NCBI GenBank assembly: GCA_047623555.1
Contig: JBLHMP010000005.1
Coordinates: forward strand, 7,635-71,634
Source: NORP181 sp047623555
GTDB lineage: Bacteria; Pseudomonadota; Alphaproteobacteria; Rhodobacterales; Rhodobacteraceae
Direction: 5' to 3'
DNA length: 64,000 bases
Every line of letters starts with the position of its first letter. The first letter of the stretch is position 1. This document shows positions 9,029 to 16,982 of the stretch, in pieces. A program made the translations under genes and the position numbers. The notes under the pieces are model-generated. The model was not told the origin of the DNA and searched no databases. It saw only the letters and a list, made by a program, of their open reading frames with translations.

Positions 9029-9403
9029 TTAAAGAGCGATGCGGGCAATAGCGAACAGGCCAATAATGGCCGTGCCCCGCCAGATCAGCGCATTCGCAAT
9101 CAGCAACAGTTGCTGCGTACGATGGTTGGGAACATAGTCCTCGATCACCACCTGAAGCCCCAGACGCAAATGGCTGAACACGGCCCAGATAAACATGATC
9201 GCAACCAATGCCGGAACCGGGTGCGAATAGGTTTCAAGCACCGCGTCATGGCCTGAGCCCAATGCGCCGATGAATGTGTATAGAAACAGAACCGTCAGAG
9301 GGATCAGCGCGATGGCTGTCAGACGCTGCTGCACAAAATGGCCGGTGCCAGATTTGGCAGAGCCAAGCCCGGCCACGCGCTTATAATCGGTCAGAAAAGA
9401 CAT
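9029..9403 (-). CDS. sdhD: Succinate dehydrogenase membrane anchor subunit SdhD
   Basis: This 124-residue protein has three predicted membrane segments (around IALIPLTVLFLYTFIGAL, PALVAIMFIWAVFSH and LLLIANALIWRGTAIIGL). The H-x-R-L-G-L-Q-V-V-I-E-D-Y motif, as HLRLGLQVVIEDY, is typical of SdhD and includes heme and quinone region residues. I start at ATG 9403 because GAGGGG lies 6 nt upstream; the in-frame upstream extension overlaps the sdhC end without a ribosome site. Confidence 0.94.
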   Translation of the reverse strand: MSFLTDYKRVAGLGSAKSGTGHFVQQRLTAIALIPLTVLFLYTFIGALGSGHDAVLETYSHPVPALVAIMFIWAVFSHLRLGLQVVIEDYVPNHRTQQLLLIANALIWRGTAIIGLFAIARIAL

Positions 9404-9413
9404 GCCGTTCCCC

Positions 9414-9803
9414 TCAAGTCGCAAGAATGACGCATAAGATTGTCATCAACACGGATAACGCCGCAGCGATCTTGGCGCTACGTTCAGCGTCCTCAATCCC
9501 CATTCCGAGGCCCGCATCCCAACGCAGATGCCGAATGCCGTTGAAAAAATGGAACCAGAACGCCCAAAGCGAGGCCACCATAATCAGCAGCCCAAACCAG
9601 GACGTTAGCAGGCCATCGACAAATTCAAAATAATTCGCGCCGCTTGCTGCGGCGATGAACCACCAGACGATCAACAATGCTGTGACCGACATGCCAACGC
9701 CAGTGATCCGGTGCAGGATCGAAAAGGCTGATGTCAGTTGAGGTCGATAGATAGAAATATGAGGCGAAAGCGGGCGATCTCCGCGATTTACATCTGCTCC
9801 CAT
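9414..9803 (-). CDS. sdhC: Succinate dehydrogenase cytochrome b556 subunit
   Basis: This 129-residue membrane protein starts with the SdhC signature RPLSPHISIYRPQLT and includes SILHRITGVGM (quinone-site Ser and Arg region). A later segment, FHFFNGIRHLRWD, has the heme-ligand His. Three hydrophobic segments are visible. It is the first gene of sdhCDAB. A good AAAGGAG site precedes its ATG, and the double TGTGATCACA element lies about 125-155 bp upstream. Confidence 0.95.
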   Translation of the reverse strand: MGADVNRGDRPLSPHISIYRPQLTSAFSILHRITGVGMSVTALLIVWWFIAAASGANYFEFVDGLLTSWFGLLIMVASLWAFWFHFFNGIRHLRWDAGLGMGIEDAERSAKIAAALSVLMTILCVILAT

Positions 9804-9884
9804 GATGGCTCCTTTCCGGATTCCGGTTGGCTTACTGTCGTTTCTAAAGTTTTTTTGCGGACTGTCACGACCACGGATCGCTTA

Positions 9885-9913
9885 TGTGTAAAGTTTTTCC
9901 TGAGTGCATGCAA
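9885..9913 (-). promoter_or_regulatory. Putative sdhC promoter
   Basis: On the minus strand TTGCAT (9908-9913), a 17-bp spacer and TACACA (9885-9890) lie between the double operator and sdhC, leaving a leader of roughly 75 nt. The -10 is a weak match. The sequence TTTGCATG also occurs downstream of the matching operator at sucC, which makes it more credible. Confidence 0.3.
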
Positions 9914-9926
9914 ATTTCTGCCAGTT

Positions 9927-9957
9927 TGTGATCACAGTTTTTATTCGTGTGATCACA
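9927..9957. promoter_or_regulatory. Double TGTGATCACA operator upstream of sdhCDAB
   Basis: Two copies of the perfect 10-bp palindrome TGTGATCACA lie at 9927-9936 and 9948-9957, centres 21 bp apart (two helical turns). The T-rich spacer gives the pair an overall symmetric outline, TTTGTG at one end and CACAAAA at the other. A nearly identical element precedes sucC (16844-16873). No 6-bp gap separates the TGTGA and TCACA halves, so it is not a CRP/FNR site. The binding protein is not identifiable from this window. Confidence 0.75.
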
Positions 9958-10317
9958 AAAAATAAAACTCCTGATGTGAACCCCTGCCGAACCAAGACAC
10001 AGTTTCACCTCGGACTCTCTTGGATGGCCAGAAATCAGAGCCCAGACGGCATCCCAAATGGGTTGATAGATCCGCCATTGCGACGCCTCTGCTTACCGTC
10101 TCCGTCAAGAGTGCCGTTTCATTCCGATCCCTGTATCGCCTTCAAAGGACAGTATTGCCCGCCACTTAGAAAATATCGGGTTAATCCCGAAGAAAAATAT
10201 ACTGACGGGGCCGCCGTTTGATTGCAATGGAGCGGATTGCAACGCTGCACTTTGCGACTACGTTTCGCCGATACGCTCCGAAACCATGGGCGTGTATCAA
10301 AAATTCGTGCAACCAAA

Positions 10318-10386
10318 CGTAGGGTGGGTGAAAACCCACGCGGCTTGAGATCGGGTGCAAAAGCGTGGGTTTTCACCCACCCTACG
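10318..10386. repeat. REP-like inverted pair (24-bp arms)
   Basis: Arms at 10318-10341 and 10363-10386 are perfect 24-bp reverse complements separated by 21 nt; the right arm begins GCGTGGGTTTTCACCCACCC and ends TACG. Each arm is itself partly palindromic (GTGGGTTTTCACCCAC). Single copies occur at 13565-13588 and 63764-63787 and a diverged pair at 18179-18240, so this is a dispersed repeat family of the genome. No REP-associated transposase is in the window. Confidence 0.85.
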
Positions 10387-10389
10387 CCT

Positions 10390-11421
10390 TTAAACTGGCA
10401 TCAACGCCCAGTAATCTAGGTCTAGAAGCACGTCTGGCAGGTATTTGCCATCGCTCCCCCGCAACTGAAACGGATCGCCGCCCCGCGTTGCTACCAACCG
10501 CAAACGGATGGCTCCGACGCCCGGCGCAGAGGTTTCAGCCTTGTCGAGCACTTCGGACCAGGCCCGCACCGTATCACCGGAAAAACAAGGATTGGCATGC
10601 GCACCGCCATTCAGTCCGACAATCATTTGTGCATTGGCCAAGCCGTTAAACGACAACGCCCGCGCCATTGAAATGATATGCCCGCCATAGATCAGCCGCT
10701 TGCCATCCGGGCGCGCCGTAGCGTCGTAATGCACCTTTGCCGTGTTCTGCCACAGCCGCGTCGCCATCATGTGTTCGGCCTCTTCAATGGTCACCCCATC
10801 CACATGGTCGATCTGTTCACCGATTTCATAGTCGGCCAAGCGATGCGGCTCTCCTGCCAACGCAAAATCGTAGCCGGTGAAATTCAGTCCCGTTGGAATC
10901 ACCAGATCCGCCGGATCCAGCACTGACACTAGCTCGGGGACCACCGTCACCGGAGCAGGCGCGTCCAGATTGTTTTTACGCACCATCACCCAACGCACAT
11001 AGTCCAGCACCACATTGCCACGTTGGTTCATCCCTTTGGTGCGCACATAGACAACGCCGGTTTTTCCGCTTGAGTTTTGCTTGAGACCGATAACTTCGGA
11101 CGTGGCGCGCAATGTGTCCCCGGTATGGACTGGCTGCAACCAGCGCCCCTGCGCGTAGCCAAGATTGGCCACTGCATTTAGCGACACATCCGGGACTGTT
11201 TTGCCAAACACCATGTGAAACGCCGCCATGTCGTCAAGCGGACTGCACGACAGCCCGCAGGATCGGGCGAATTCGTCCGAGGAATACAACGCATGACGGG
11301 CCGGATAGAACGCATGGTACAGTGCGCGTTCGCCCCCGGATACCGTGCGCGGCACCGCATGGGTCAGAACATCGCCAACCGCGTAATCCTCAAAAAACCG
11401 GCCCGAATTGGTCTTGGCCAT
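10390..11421 (-). CDS. mch: Mesaconyl-CoA hydratase (MaoC-like, double hotdog)
   Basis: This 343-residue protein resembles the Rhodobacter sphaeroides mesaconyl-CoA hydratase in length and N terminus (GRFFEDYAVGD). Two hotdog halves are visible. The first has the VHTGDTLRATSEV segment and the second GKRLIYGGHIISMARALS and NPCFSGDTVRAWSEV, MaoC-type active-site surroundings. It hydrates mesaconyl-C1-CoA to (2R,3S)-beta-methylmalyl-CoA in the ethylmalonyl-CoA pathway. It is the last gene of a minus-strand group mcl2-nnrU-DUF1737-mch, and its ATG follows the DUF1737 stop directly. Confidence 0.93.
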   Translation of the reverse strand: MAKTNSGRFFEDYAVGDVLTHAVPRTVSGGERALYHAFYPARHALYSSDEFARSCGLSCSPLDDMAAFHMVFGKTVPDVSLNAVANLGYAQGRWLQPVHTGDTLRATSEVIGLKQNSSGKTGVVYVRTKGMNQRGNVVLDYVRWVMVRKNNLDAPAPVTVVPELVSVLDPADLVIPTGLNFTGYDFALAGEPHRLADYEIGEQIDHVDGVTIEEAEHMMATRLWQNTAKVHYDATARPDGKRLIYGGHIISMARALSFNGLANAQMIVGLNGGAHANPCFSGDTVRAWSEVLDKAETSAPGVGAIRLRLVATRGGDPFQLRGSDGKYLPDVLLDLDYWALMPV

Positions 11422-11628
11422 TCACTGCTCTCCTAGTTTCATGTCGGCGGAATAAGGTGTGGCAACGTCTTTGATCACCGCCTGCCCGCACCGCATGACG
11501 CCGCGCGCAGCGTCGTAGGCATAGGTGGGATCACCATGCAGAGACCAGCCTTTGGCCAAGGCTTCGCTGACTTTATGGCAAAAGGCTGATGTGTCATCCT
11601 CGGTCAAAAGCCGATAAATCGTGCTCAT
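11422..11628 (-). CDS. Small DUF1737 domain protein
   Basis: This 68-residue protein (MSTIYRLLTEDDTSAFCHKV) has the DUF1737 pattern: an N-terminal YRLLT-x-DD-x-x-FC stretch, then GWSLHG and a C-terminal GQAVIKDV. I start at ATG 11628, which overlaps the nnrU stop (ATGA) and so is probably translated by coupling. Its stop abuts the mch start, so all four genes form a tight unit. Function is unknown. Confidence 0.82.
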   Translation of the reverse strand: MSTIYRLLTEDDTSAFCHKVSEALAKGWSLHGDPTYAYDAARGVMRCGQAVIKDVATPYSADMKLGEQ

Positions 11629-12179
11629 GACGCAAAGGGCCACGGGCCGACCCAACCGTGAATAAGGCCAATAACAACCATGATCACAACCGAAGCGACC
11701 AAGAACATAGCGTCTTTGCCAATTGTTCCCGGCTCACCCGGAGACCATTCCGGTTCGGCCGCGTTGATCATCTTGATCTGAATAGGCACCCAAAGCAGCA
11801 GTCCGCCAAACAGGACAATGCCTGCCGCATCGCCATTAACCAGCAAATGCGCAATGGCCCACAGCATGAACCCCACCATCATTGGATGACGCATCTTGTT
11901 CAGCAGAACGCCCTTTTTCGGCGCAGGGCTCATCATAAAGATCGCGATCAGCACCAGCAGGTTGTTGATGTGCACCATAAAGGACGGCGGCGACCAGACC
12001 TCGACAAACGGAGCTGCGCGAAAGCCCAGAACCATCAGCACGATCGACGCAAGGATGATCAACGCGACCAAACCTTTGCCGCGATCACCCAATGCTGTGC
12101 GCTGAACGGGCATCACCCGCTTAAAGCAATGTGCGCCCCACCACAGAAAAACACCTAAAACTAAAATTCCAAAGCTCAT
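11625..12179 (-). CDS. nnrU: NnrU family membrane protein
   Basis: This 184-residue protein has about five hydrophobic segments and the conserved RHPMMVGFMLWAIAHLLVNGD motif region of NnrU. Homologues occur near denitrification genes and, in Rhodobacteraceae, beside mch/mcl2; a heme- or steroid-isoprenylcysteine-methyltransferase-like fold has been proposed for relatives. No nitric-oxide genes are seen here. It follows mcl2 by 6 nt and overlaps the DUF1737 gene by 4 nt. The physiological role is unclear. Confidence 0.85.
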   Translation of the reverse strand: MSFGILVLGVFLWWGAHCFKRVMPVQRTALGDRGKGLVALIILASIVLMVLGFRAAPFVEVWSPPSFMVHINNLLVLIAIFMMSPAPKKGVLLNKMRHPMMVGFMLWAIAHLLVNGDAAGIVLFGGLLLWVPIQIKMINAAEPEWSPGEPGTIGKDAMFLVASVVIMVVIGLIHGWVGPWPFAS

Positions 12180-12185
12180 ATCTGG

Positions 12186-13043
12186 CTACCCCGCTTGCAA
12201 AGCTTCTATTGCCTTTGCTTTTGCCAGAGTTTCCTGTGCCGTTGCAACGTGAAGATTCTCAACGATCCGACCATCGACCACGGCGACCCCCTGCCCTTCC
12301 GCCTCGATCTCTTTGAAAGCCGCGATTTGGCGGCGGGCCAGATCAATTTCGGCCTCCGATGGGCCAAACGCCGCATTGGTGATGTCCACCTGCGCCGGGT
12401 GGATCAAGGTTTTGCCATCAAAACCCATATCGCGGCCCTGTGCACATTCCACCGCCAGACCGTCATCGTCTTTGTAGGCGTTATATACACCATCAACGAT
12501 CACCAGCCCCTCGGCTTTGGCGGCGAGCAGGCAAAGACCCAACCCGGTTAACATTGGTTCGCGATCAGCGCGGAACCGGGTTTGCAGTTCCTTGGCCAGA
12601 TCATTGGTGCCCATGACCATGCCCGTCAGCACCGGATGCGCCGCGATTTGCGCCGCGTTCAACATGCCACGTGGCGTTTCCATCATCGCCCAGATCGGCA
12701 TGTCGCCGGTGATTGCCGCCAAGGCATCAACATCCGCAGGGCTGCCAACTTTGGGCAACAACACAACATCGGCATCCATGTCGCGTGCCGCTTTGGCATC
12801 TGCCAGCCCCCACGGGGTGTCCAGGCCGTTGATCCGCACGATCCGCAACCGGGACCCATAGCCGCCCGCCGCAAGTGTGGTTTTCAGCAACGCGCGGGCG
12901 CTGTCTTTTTCGGCAGCTGTCACCGCATCTTCAAGATCAAAGATGATCGCATCAATGGGCAAGGTTTTAGCCTTTGCGAAAGCCCGTTCTTTTGAGGCCG
13001 GGATATAAAGGACGGAACGATGAGGACGAAGCTGGGCATCCAT
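12186..13043 (-). CDS. mcl2: (3S)-malyl-CoA thioesterase, HpcH/HpaI aldolase family
   Basis: This 285-residue TIM-barrel protein has RSVLYIPASKERAFAKA, the metal-binding FDLEDAV, RINGLDTPWG, MMETPRG and GTNDLAKEL. The CitE-like family includes Mcl1 (malyl-CoA lyase, about 318 residues) and Mcl2 (thioesterase, about 285). Length and the mch-nnrU neighbourhood favour Mcl2, which hydrolyses (S)-malyl-CoA to malate and CoA at the end of the ethylmalonyl-CoA pathway. A lyase role cannot be excluded from sequence alone. Confidence 0.85.
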   Translation of the reverse strand: MDAQLRPHRSVLYIPASKERAFAKAKTLPIDAIIFDLEDAVTAAEKDSARALLKTTLAAGGYGSRLRIVRINGLDTPWGLADAKAARDMDADVVLLPKVGSPADVDALAAITGDMPIWAMMETPRGMLNAAQIAAHPVLTGMVMGTNDLAKELQTRFRADREPMLTGLGLCLLAAKAEGLVIVDGVYNAYKDDDGLAVECAQGRDMGFDGKTLIHPAQVDITNAAFGPSEAEIDLARRQIAAFKEIEAEGQGVAVVDGRIVENLHVATAQETLAKAKAIEALQAG

Positions 13044-13228
13044 TGAAAATCTCCAAGGTCATAATGTTGCGCAGAAGTGGGCATTTTTGAACGGAAAATT
13101 CAAGGGTAAAAGCGCCGCAACGCAGCATATGATCGCTCCGAACGATCCATTAACCAATCTGCAGCATCCAAAGCGCAAAGTTTTCAGTGTTGGGCAAACC
13201 CCGACTGGTGGATGGAAAGGGTAACTTT

Positions 13229-13546
13229 ATGATGGAAATTATGTTCAAAATGACGATGGGTTTGGGTGTGATGGCGTTGGCGGCGCAGGATGTCTCGGCG
13301 GCACCCAAACGCAACTGCGCGCCGCGTCCGATGGTTCTGGAACGGTTGGCCAACAGTTATGGCGAGACCCGGCAGAGCATTGGATTGGGGAGCAATAATG
13401 CGGTGATTGAGGTGTTTTCCTCTGCCGAAACCGGCAGTTGGACAATCACAGTGACAAAGCCAGATGGGGTCACATGCCTTGTCGCGTCGGGGCGGTCGTT
13501 TGAAAACCTGTCAGAGGCGTTGCCCCCACAGGGCACCGACGTGTGA
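13229..13546 (+). CDS. Small secreted protein of unknown function
   Basis: The 105-residue product starts with a hydrophobic stretch (MMEIMFKMTMGLGVMALAA) that ends at a likely signal-peptidase site near VSA-AP. The mature part is about 80 residues, with two Cys (NCAP and VTCLV) that could form a disulfide, and a small beta-rich domain (AVIEVFSSAETGSWTITVT). I begin at 13229 because AAAGG lies about 10 nt upstream; a longer frame from 13187 lacks one. It is divergent from mcl2. I recognise no named family. Confidence 0.65.
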   Translation: MMEIMFKMTMGLGVMALAAQDVSAAPKRNCAPRPMVLERLANSYGETRQSIGLGSNNAVIEVFSSAETGSWTITVTKPDGVTCLVASGRSFENLSEALPPQGTDV

Positions 13547-13564
13547 AATCGCGACCCGTGGGGT

Positions 13565-13588
13565 GCGTGGGTTTTCACCCACCCTACG
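13565..13588. repeat. Single REP-like repeat at the 3' end of the TauE gene
   Basis: This 24-bp copy (GCGTGGGTTTTCACCCACCC then TACG) is identical to one arm of the 10318-10386 pair. It overlaps the last codon and stop of the minus-strand transporter gene: the TAG stop is formed by the GTAGGG edge of the repeat. Confidence 0.85.
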
Positions 13589-14342
13589 CCAATACGGAAT
13601 CCCAGACTAATTTGCTTCCGGTCAGACACAGGGCGACATAGGTGACCCCAAAGAACAACCGTTCTGACACGATCAGGTGCATCCGCACCCCCAGCCACAC
13701 CCCGGCAAACGCAACAGGCGCCAGCATTAGATTGGCAAGCCCGGTCTCGACGGTGAACATGCCTAAATAGGCATAGGGAATGACCTTTGCGGCATTAATC
13801 ACCCAAAATACGATCACCGTAGTGCCCTGATACTGGGTTTTTGTCAGTTTTTGGGACAGCAAATACACCGCAGAGGGTGGCCCGCCCGCATGGCTTACAA
13901 AGCTGGTGAACCCCGCAACGATGCCGGAAAGTACCCCGGCCCAGGCGGGTAGACGGTTGGCAAAAGGCCGCACGATCCCGGTTGATTTAGCCAATTGCCA
14001 GGCCACAAAGGCGATCGACATCACCCCGATCATCAGCCGCAACAGGTCGACGTCGGCGACCTGGAACAACCACACGCCCAGCGCCACGCCGGGCACGCTC
14101 CCCAAGATCATCACCTTGGCATCGGGCCAGCTCCATTTTTTCCAAAACGCGCCCAAAGCGGCGATATCCATCATCATCAGCATTGGCAACATCAGCGCCA
14201 GCGCCTGTTCGGGTTGCAGCACCAGAGCCAGAATAGATGTCGCGGAAAACGCTGCTCCACCACCGAAACCGCCCTTGGAAAACCCGGCAAACAACACAGT
14301 CGGCACCGCCAGAGCAAAAAACACGCCATTCAGTCCCAACAT
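13584..14342 (-). CDS. TauE/SafE family sulfite/anion exporter
   Basis: This 252-residue membrane protein has about eight hydrophobic segments in two repeats, each with the family's small-residue motif: GFSKGGFGGGAAF near residue 20 and GFTSFVSHAGGPPSAVYL near residue 145. TauE/SafE proteins export sulfite, sulfoacetate or related anions, or act as general permeases. No sulfonate genes adjoin it, so the substrate is open. The stop codon lies inside a REP-like repeat. Confidence 0.88.
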   Translation of the reverse strand: MLGLNGVFFALAVPTVLFAGFSKGGFGGGAAFSATSILALVLQPEQALALMLPMLMMMDIAALGAFWKKWSWPDAKVMILGSVPGVALGVWLFQVADVDLLRLMIGVMSIAFVAWQLAKSTGIVRPFANRLPAWAGVLSGIVAGFTSFVSHAGGPPSAVYLLSQKLTKTQYQGTTVIVFWVINAAKVIPYAYLGMFTVETGLANLMLAPVAFAGVWLGVRMHLIVSERLFFGVTYVALCLTGSKLVWDSVLA

Positions 14343-14501
14343 GCCTACGCCTTGAAAAATCGTTCCTGCTCAATCGCTTTAGCGCATCCATACGCGCCCA
14401 AACAGGGTCTCCGCGCGCCCAAGCCGCAGGGCCTTACCCTTGCGCCTGCGGCCCTGACGTTCTAGGCAACGCCCGAACTCATCGGACCGGAGACCTATCA
14501 A

Positions 14502-15464
14502 ATGGCCAGACCCAAAATCGCGCTTATCGGCGCAGGTCAAATTGGCGGCACGCTCGCCCACCTCGCAGCAATCAAGGAACTTGGTGACGTTGTCATGTTT
14601 GACATCGCCCCGGGGACACCCGAAGGCAAAGCACTCGACATTTCCGAGGCTGGCCCATCCGAAGGCTTTGACGCCACATTGTCCGGTACACAATCATATG
14701 CTGACATCGCCGGTGCAGACGTTTGCATCGTTACCGCAGGTGTGCCCCGCAAACCCGGAATGAGCCGCGATGACCTGCTGGGCATCAACCTGAAAGTGAT
14801 GAAATCCGTTGGCGAAGGCATCCGCGACCATGCCCCGAACGCCTTTGTGATCTGCATCACCAACCCGCTGGATGCGATGGTCTGGGCCCTGCGCGAATTT
14901 TCCGGACTGCCCCACAACATGGTGTGTGGCATGGCTGGCATTCTGGACAGCGCCCGGTTCCGTCATTTCCTCGCCGACGAATTTGGCGTGTCGATGAAGG
15001 ACGTCACCGCGTTTGTTCTGGGCGGTCATGGTGACACCATGGTGCCCTTGTCGCGTTATTCCACCGTTGCCGGCATCCCGTTGCCTGATCTGGTAAAAAT
15101 GGGCTGGACCACACAGGAAAAACTGGACGCAATCATCCAGCGCACCCGTGATGGCGGTGCCGAAATCGTTGGACTGCTGAAAACCGGTTCGGCGTTTTAC
15201 GCGCCTGCAACTTCGGCAATCGAAATGGCCGAAGCCTTCCTGAAAGACCAGAAACGTGTGCTGCCTTGTGCCGCCTATGTTGACGGTGCTTTGGGCCTGA
15301 ATGGTATGTATGTGGGCGTGCCCACCATCATCGGTGCCGGCGGCATTGAAAAAGTCATCGACATCCAGATGACTGCAGATGAGCAAGCCATGTTCGACAG
15401 CTCTGTCGCTGCTGTGAACGGTCTGGTTGAAGCCTGCAAAGGCATCAATCCGACGCTGGCATAA
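14502..15464 (+). CDS. mdh: Malate dehydrogenase (LDH-like type)
   Basis: This 320-residue protein has the Rossmann motif GAGQIGGTLAHL, AGVPRKPGMSRDDLL with the substrate-binding Arg, ITNPLDAM, and GGHGDTMVP with the catalytic His. It oxidises malate to oxaloacetate with NAD. It is the first gene of the plus-strand TCA block, separated from sucC by a decayed gene. GGAG lies upstream of the ATG, and an intrinsic terminator follows. Confidence 0.97.
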   Translation: MARPKIALIGAGQIGGTLAHLAAIKELGDVVMFDIAPGTPEGKALDISEAGPSEGFDATLSGTQSYADIAGADVCIVTAGVPRKPGMSRDDLLGINLKVMKSVGEGIRDHAPNAFVICITNPLDAMVWALREFSGLPHNMVCGMAGILDSARFRHFLADEFGVSMKDVTAFVLGGHGDTMVPLSRYSTVAGIPLPDLVKMGWTTQEKLDAIIQRTRDGGAEIVGLLKTGSAFYAPATSAIEMAEAFLKDQKRVLPCAAYVDGALGLNGMYVGVPTIIGAGGIEKVIDIQMTADEQAMFDSSVAAVNGLVEACKGINPTLA

Positions 15465-15485
15465 ACCAACAAGACTTTATCAGTC

Positions 15486-15518
15486 AAAGGCGCCCCATAT
15501 TTTGGGCGCCTTTTCTTT
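15486..15518 (+). terminator. Intrinsic terminator after mdh
   Basis: AAAGGCGCCC, an 8-nt T-rich loop and GGGCGCC followed by TTTTCTTT form a classic stem and T-run 22 nt after the mdh stop. It implies mdh is transcribed apart from sucC. Confidence 0.85.
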
Positions 15519-15570
15519 GCCGTTTACTGAACGCCGTTCATGTTATAAGCACCAGCAAGGGAAATCTGAT

Positions 15571-16801
15571 ATGCACCGTCTTATCTTGGCAACCTTGACG
15601 ATCGTCGGGCTAAACACCGCAGCAACTGCAGCCCTGACTATTCCACCCTCATTGCCACCCAGGGCTTGTCAGGTGCGCAAACCGCGCTCTTATCCCAATC
15701 TGTTCTGACACCGTCTGATCAATTCGCGCTTGGTGGCGTTCGCTTTCCTGCGGCAATCGAACACGCGCTTCAAACGCGGTTCCGTGTTGGCATATTTGAT
15801 GGGTCTGATCAAATGGCGGATATCCCGTTTTGCGGCTGCCAATCCCGGAAAACCCAACACCCGACCCGTTCTCACCGCAGACAGTTTCTGACCTTTTCAA
15901 AACCGTACTGACGGATTTGGAGCAGGCAAGACAGGCCCTCGGCATGATCTCGGCCTCAGATGAGGTTTCGGTGATTATTGACCCACAGGACCTGTGGTTT
16001 GATATCAATATGAACGATCACCGCGATCCCGGCGAAGGGCTCTTTGAGACCACCGGAGCGCTTTTGGTAGGGTTCTTCAACACTAAACGCTCTCGCACCG
16101 ATCCAATTTGACCTTTCTGATGCGGCCTAGTTGTCGGCCTATTACCACCTTTTGTCGGGTGTCAGCGAAACCATTTTGGCATTTGATCCGGCGGCGGCCA
16201 CCAAAACGGTTTATTCTGCTGGCACAGACATGGATGCGGCCCGCGACACGCCGTTTGTTGGCGATGTTTGTTGGCGCCGCTTGTTGGCGAAGGTTTTCTG
16301 TCGAACCAAGACACACCACCGCTTGCTGACCTCATTGCCACGATCATATATGCCCTGCAAAGCCAGCCTGATGTGACCCGATCGCGGGCTGCGCATGCCC
16401 ATTTTCTCAACATGATTGACGACAACAAGGGATTTTGGTCGCGGGTCGCACTGGAAACGGACAATGACGCAGAGTGAATTCCGAATTCGACCCAAACAAG
16501 CGTTTTACCTGTGCCCTTTCCTGCAGAAACCGGTGATCGGTGGCAAAATGTGCTGATGGAGGCCGAGGCTTTGTTGAACGGTGACCTGCTGTTGCCCCAT
16601 AGGCGCTTGGGTCGCTACGCCGGGATTAATCTGGGTGCGATGTTTTAAAAACCGTCCCCCGTCGACATTGTCGGCGTTCTTTAGGGCTGGACCAGCATGC
16701 CCAACGTTGAGCAGGGTCCATTGATTAACCGCACAAACCTGTGAGCGTTCGAACAATTATTTGGTGCAAGTGCCCCTTTATACGCGATCATTCTAAATTG
16801 A
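15571..16801 (+). pseudogene. Decayed gene for an exported protein of about 410 residues
   Basis: A signal-peptide start (MHRLILATLTIVGLNTAATA) at 15571 is followed by protein-like sequence that must be read across frames. Reading changes frame near 15640, 15820, 16080 and 16280. In-frame stops interrupt it at 16128 (TAG, between DLSDAA and LSAYYHLLSG), 16475 (TGA), 16646 (TAA), 16682 (TAG) and 16742 (TGA). The last stop is 16799-16801. Pieces such as LTDLEQARQALGMISASDEV and LAFDPAAATKTVYSAGTDMD read as normal protein. Two of the stops follow Ala or Glu where TGG Trp would fit. I do not recognise the family. Nothing else lies between mdh and the suc operator. Confidence 0.8.
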
Positions 16802-16843
16802 TTCGGGCGGAATAAATCAATCTGGCGTGTTAGAAAACAACTT

Positions 16844-16873
16844 TGTGATCACGCTTTTTTTCGTGTGATCACA
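16844..16873. promoter_or_regulatory. Double TGTGATCAC operator upstream of sucC
   Basis: TGTGATCACG (16844-16853) and TGTGATCACA (16864-16873) have centres 20 bp apart with a T-rich spacer ending TTTCG. The block from TTTGTG to CACAAAA matches the sdh element nearly base for base. It lies 110-139 bp upstream of the sucC start, a position like that at sdhC. A shared regulator of complex II and 2-oxoglutarate dehydrogenase/succinyl-CoA synthetase is the simplest reading. Confidence 0.75.
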
Positions 16874-16878
16874 AAAGG

Positions 16879-16918
16879 CGATTTTTGCCGTAATTCGCTT
16901 TGCATGGGGCAAAAATCG
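16879..16918. promoter_or_regulatory. Inverted repeat in the sucC leader/promoter
   Basis: CGATTTTTGCC (16879-16889) and GGCAAAAATCG (16908-16918) are perfect 11-bp reverse complements with an 18-nt spacer holding TTTGCATG. It may be a second operator flanking the promoter, or a leader hairpin if transcription starts upstream. It has no counterpart at sdhC. Confidence 0.55.
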
Positions 16919-16982
16919 TTTAACCTTGTCTCAATAACATCTCTATACCCTGCGCAATCGTATATCAGACGGGACAGCATTC

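Larger units (their letters stand above)
9804..10389. other. 586-bp intergenic region, mch to sdhC
   Basis: I find no convincing gene here; the open frames lack ribosome sites or family resemblance. The stretch holds the presumed sdh promoter and double operator (9885-9957), an inverted repeat TTGCAAT-N7-ATTGCAA (10222-10242) and a 69-bp palindromic repeat pair (10318-10386) next to the mch stop. Confidence 0.6.

Noticed and set aside
9927..9957. CRP/FNR-type site
   Set aside because: CRP needs TGTGA and TCACA separated by 6 bp; here the halves abut, and the doubled, 21-bp-phased arrangement fits another regulator.
10318..10386. CRISPR-like repeats or attachment sites
   Set aside because: Only inverted pairs and single copies, no regular spacers and no integrase.
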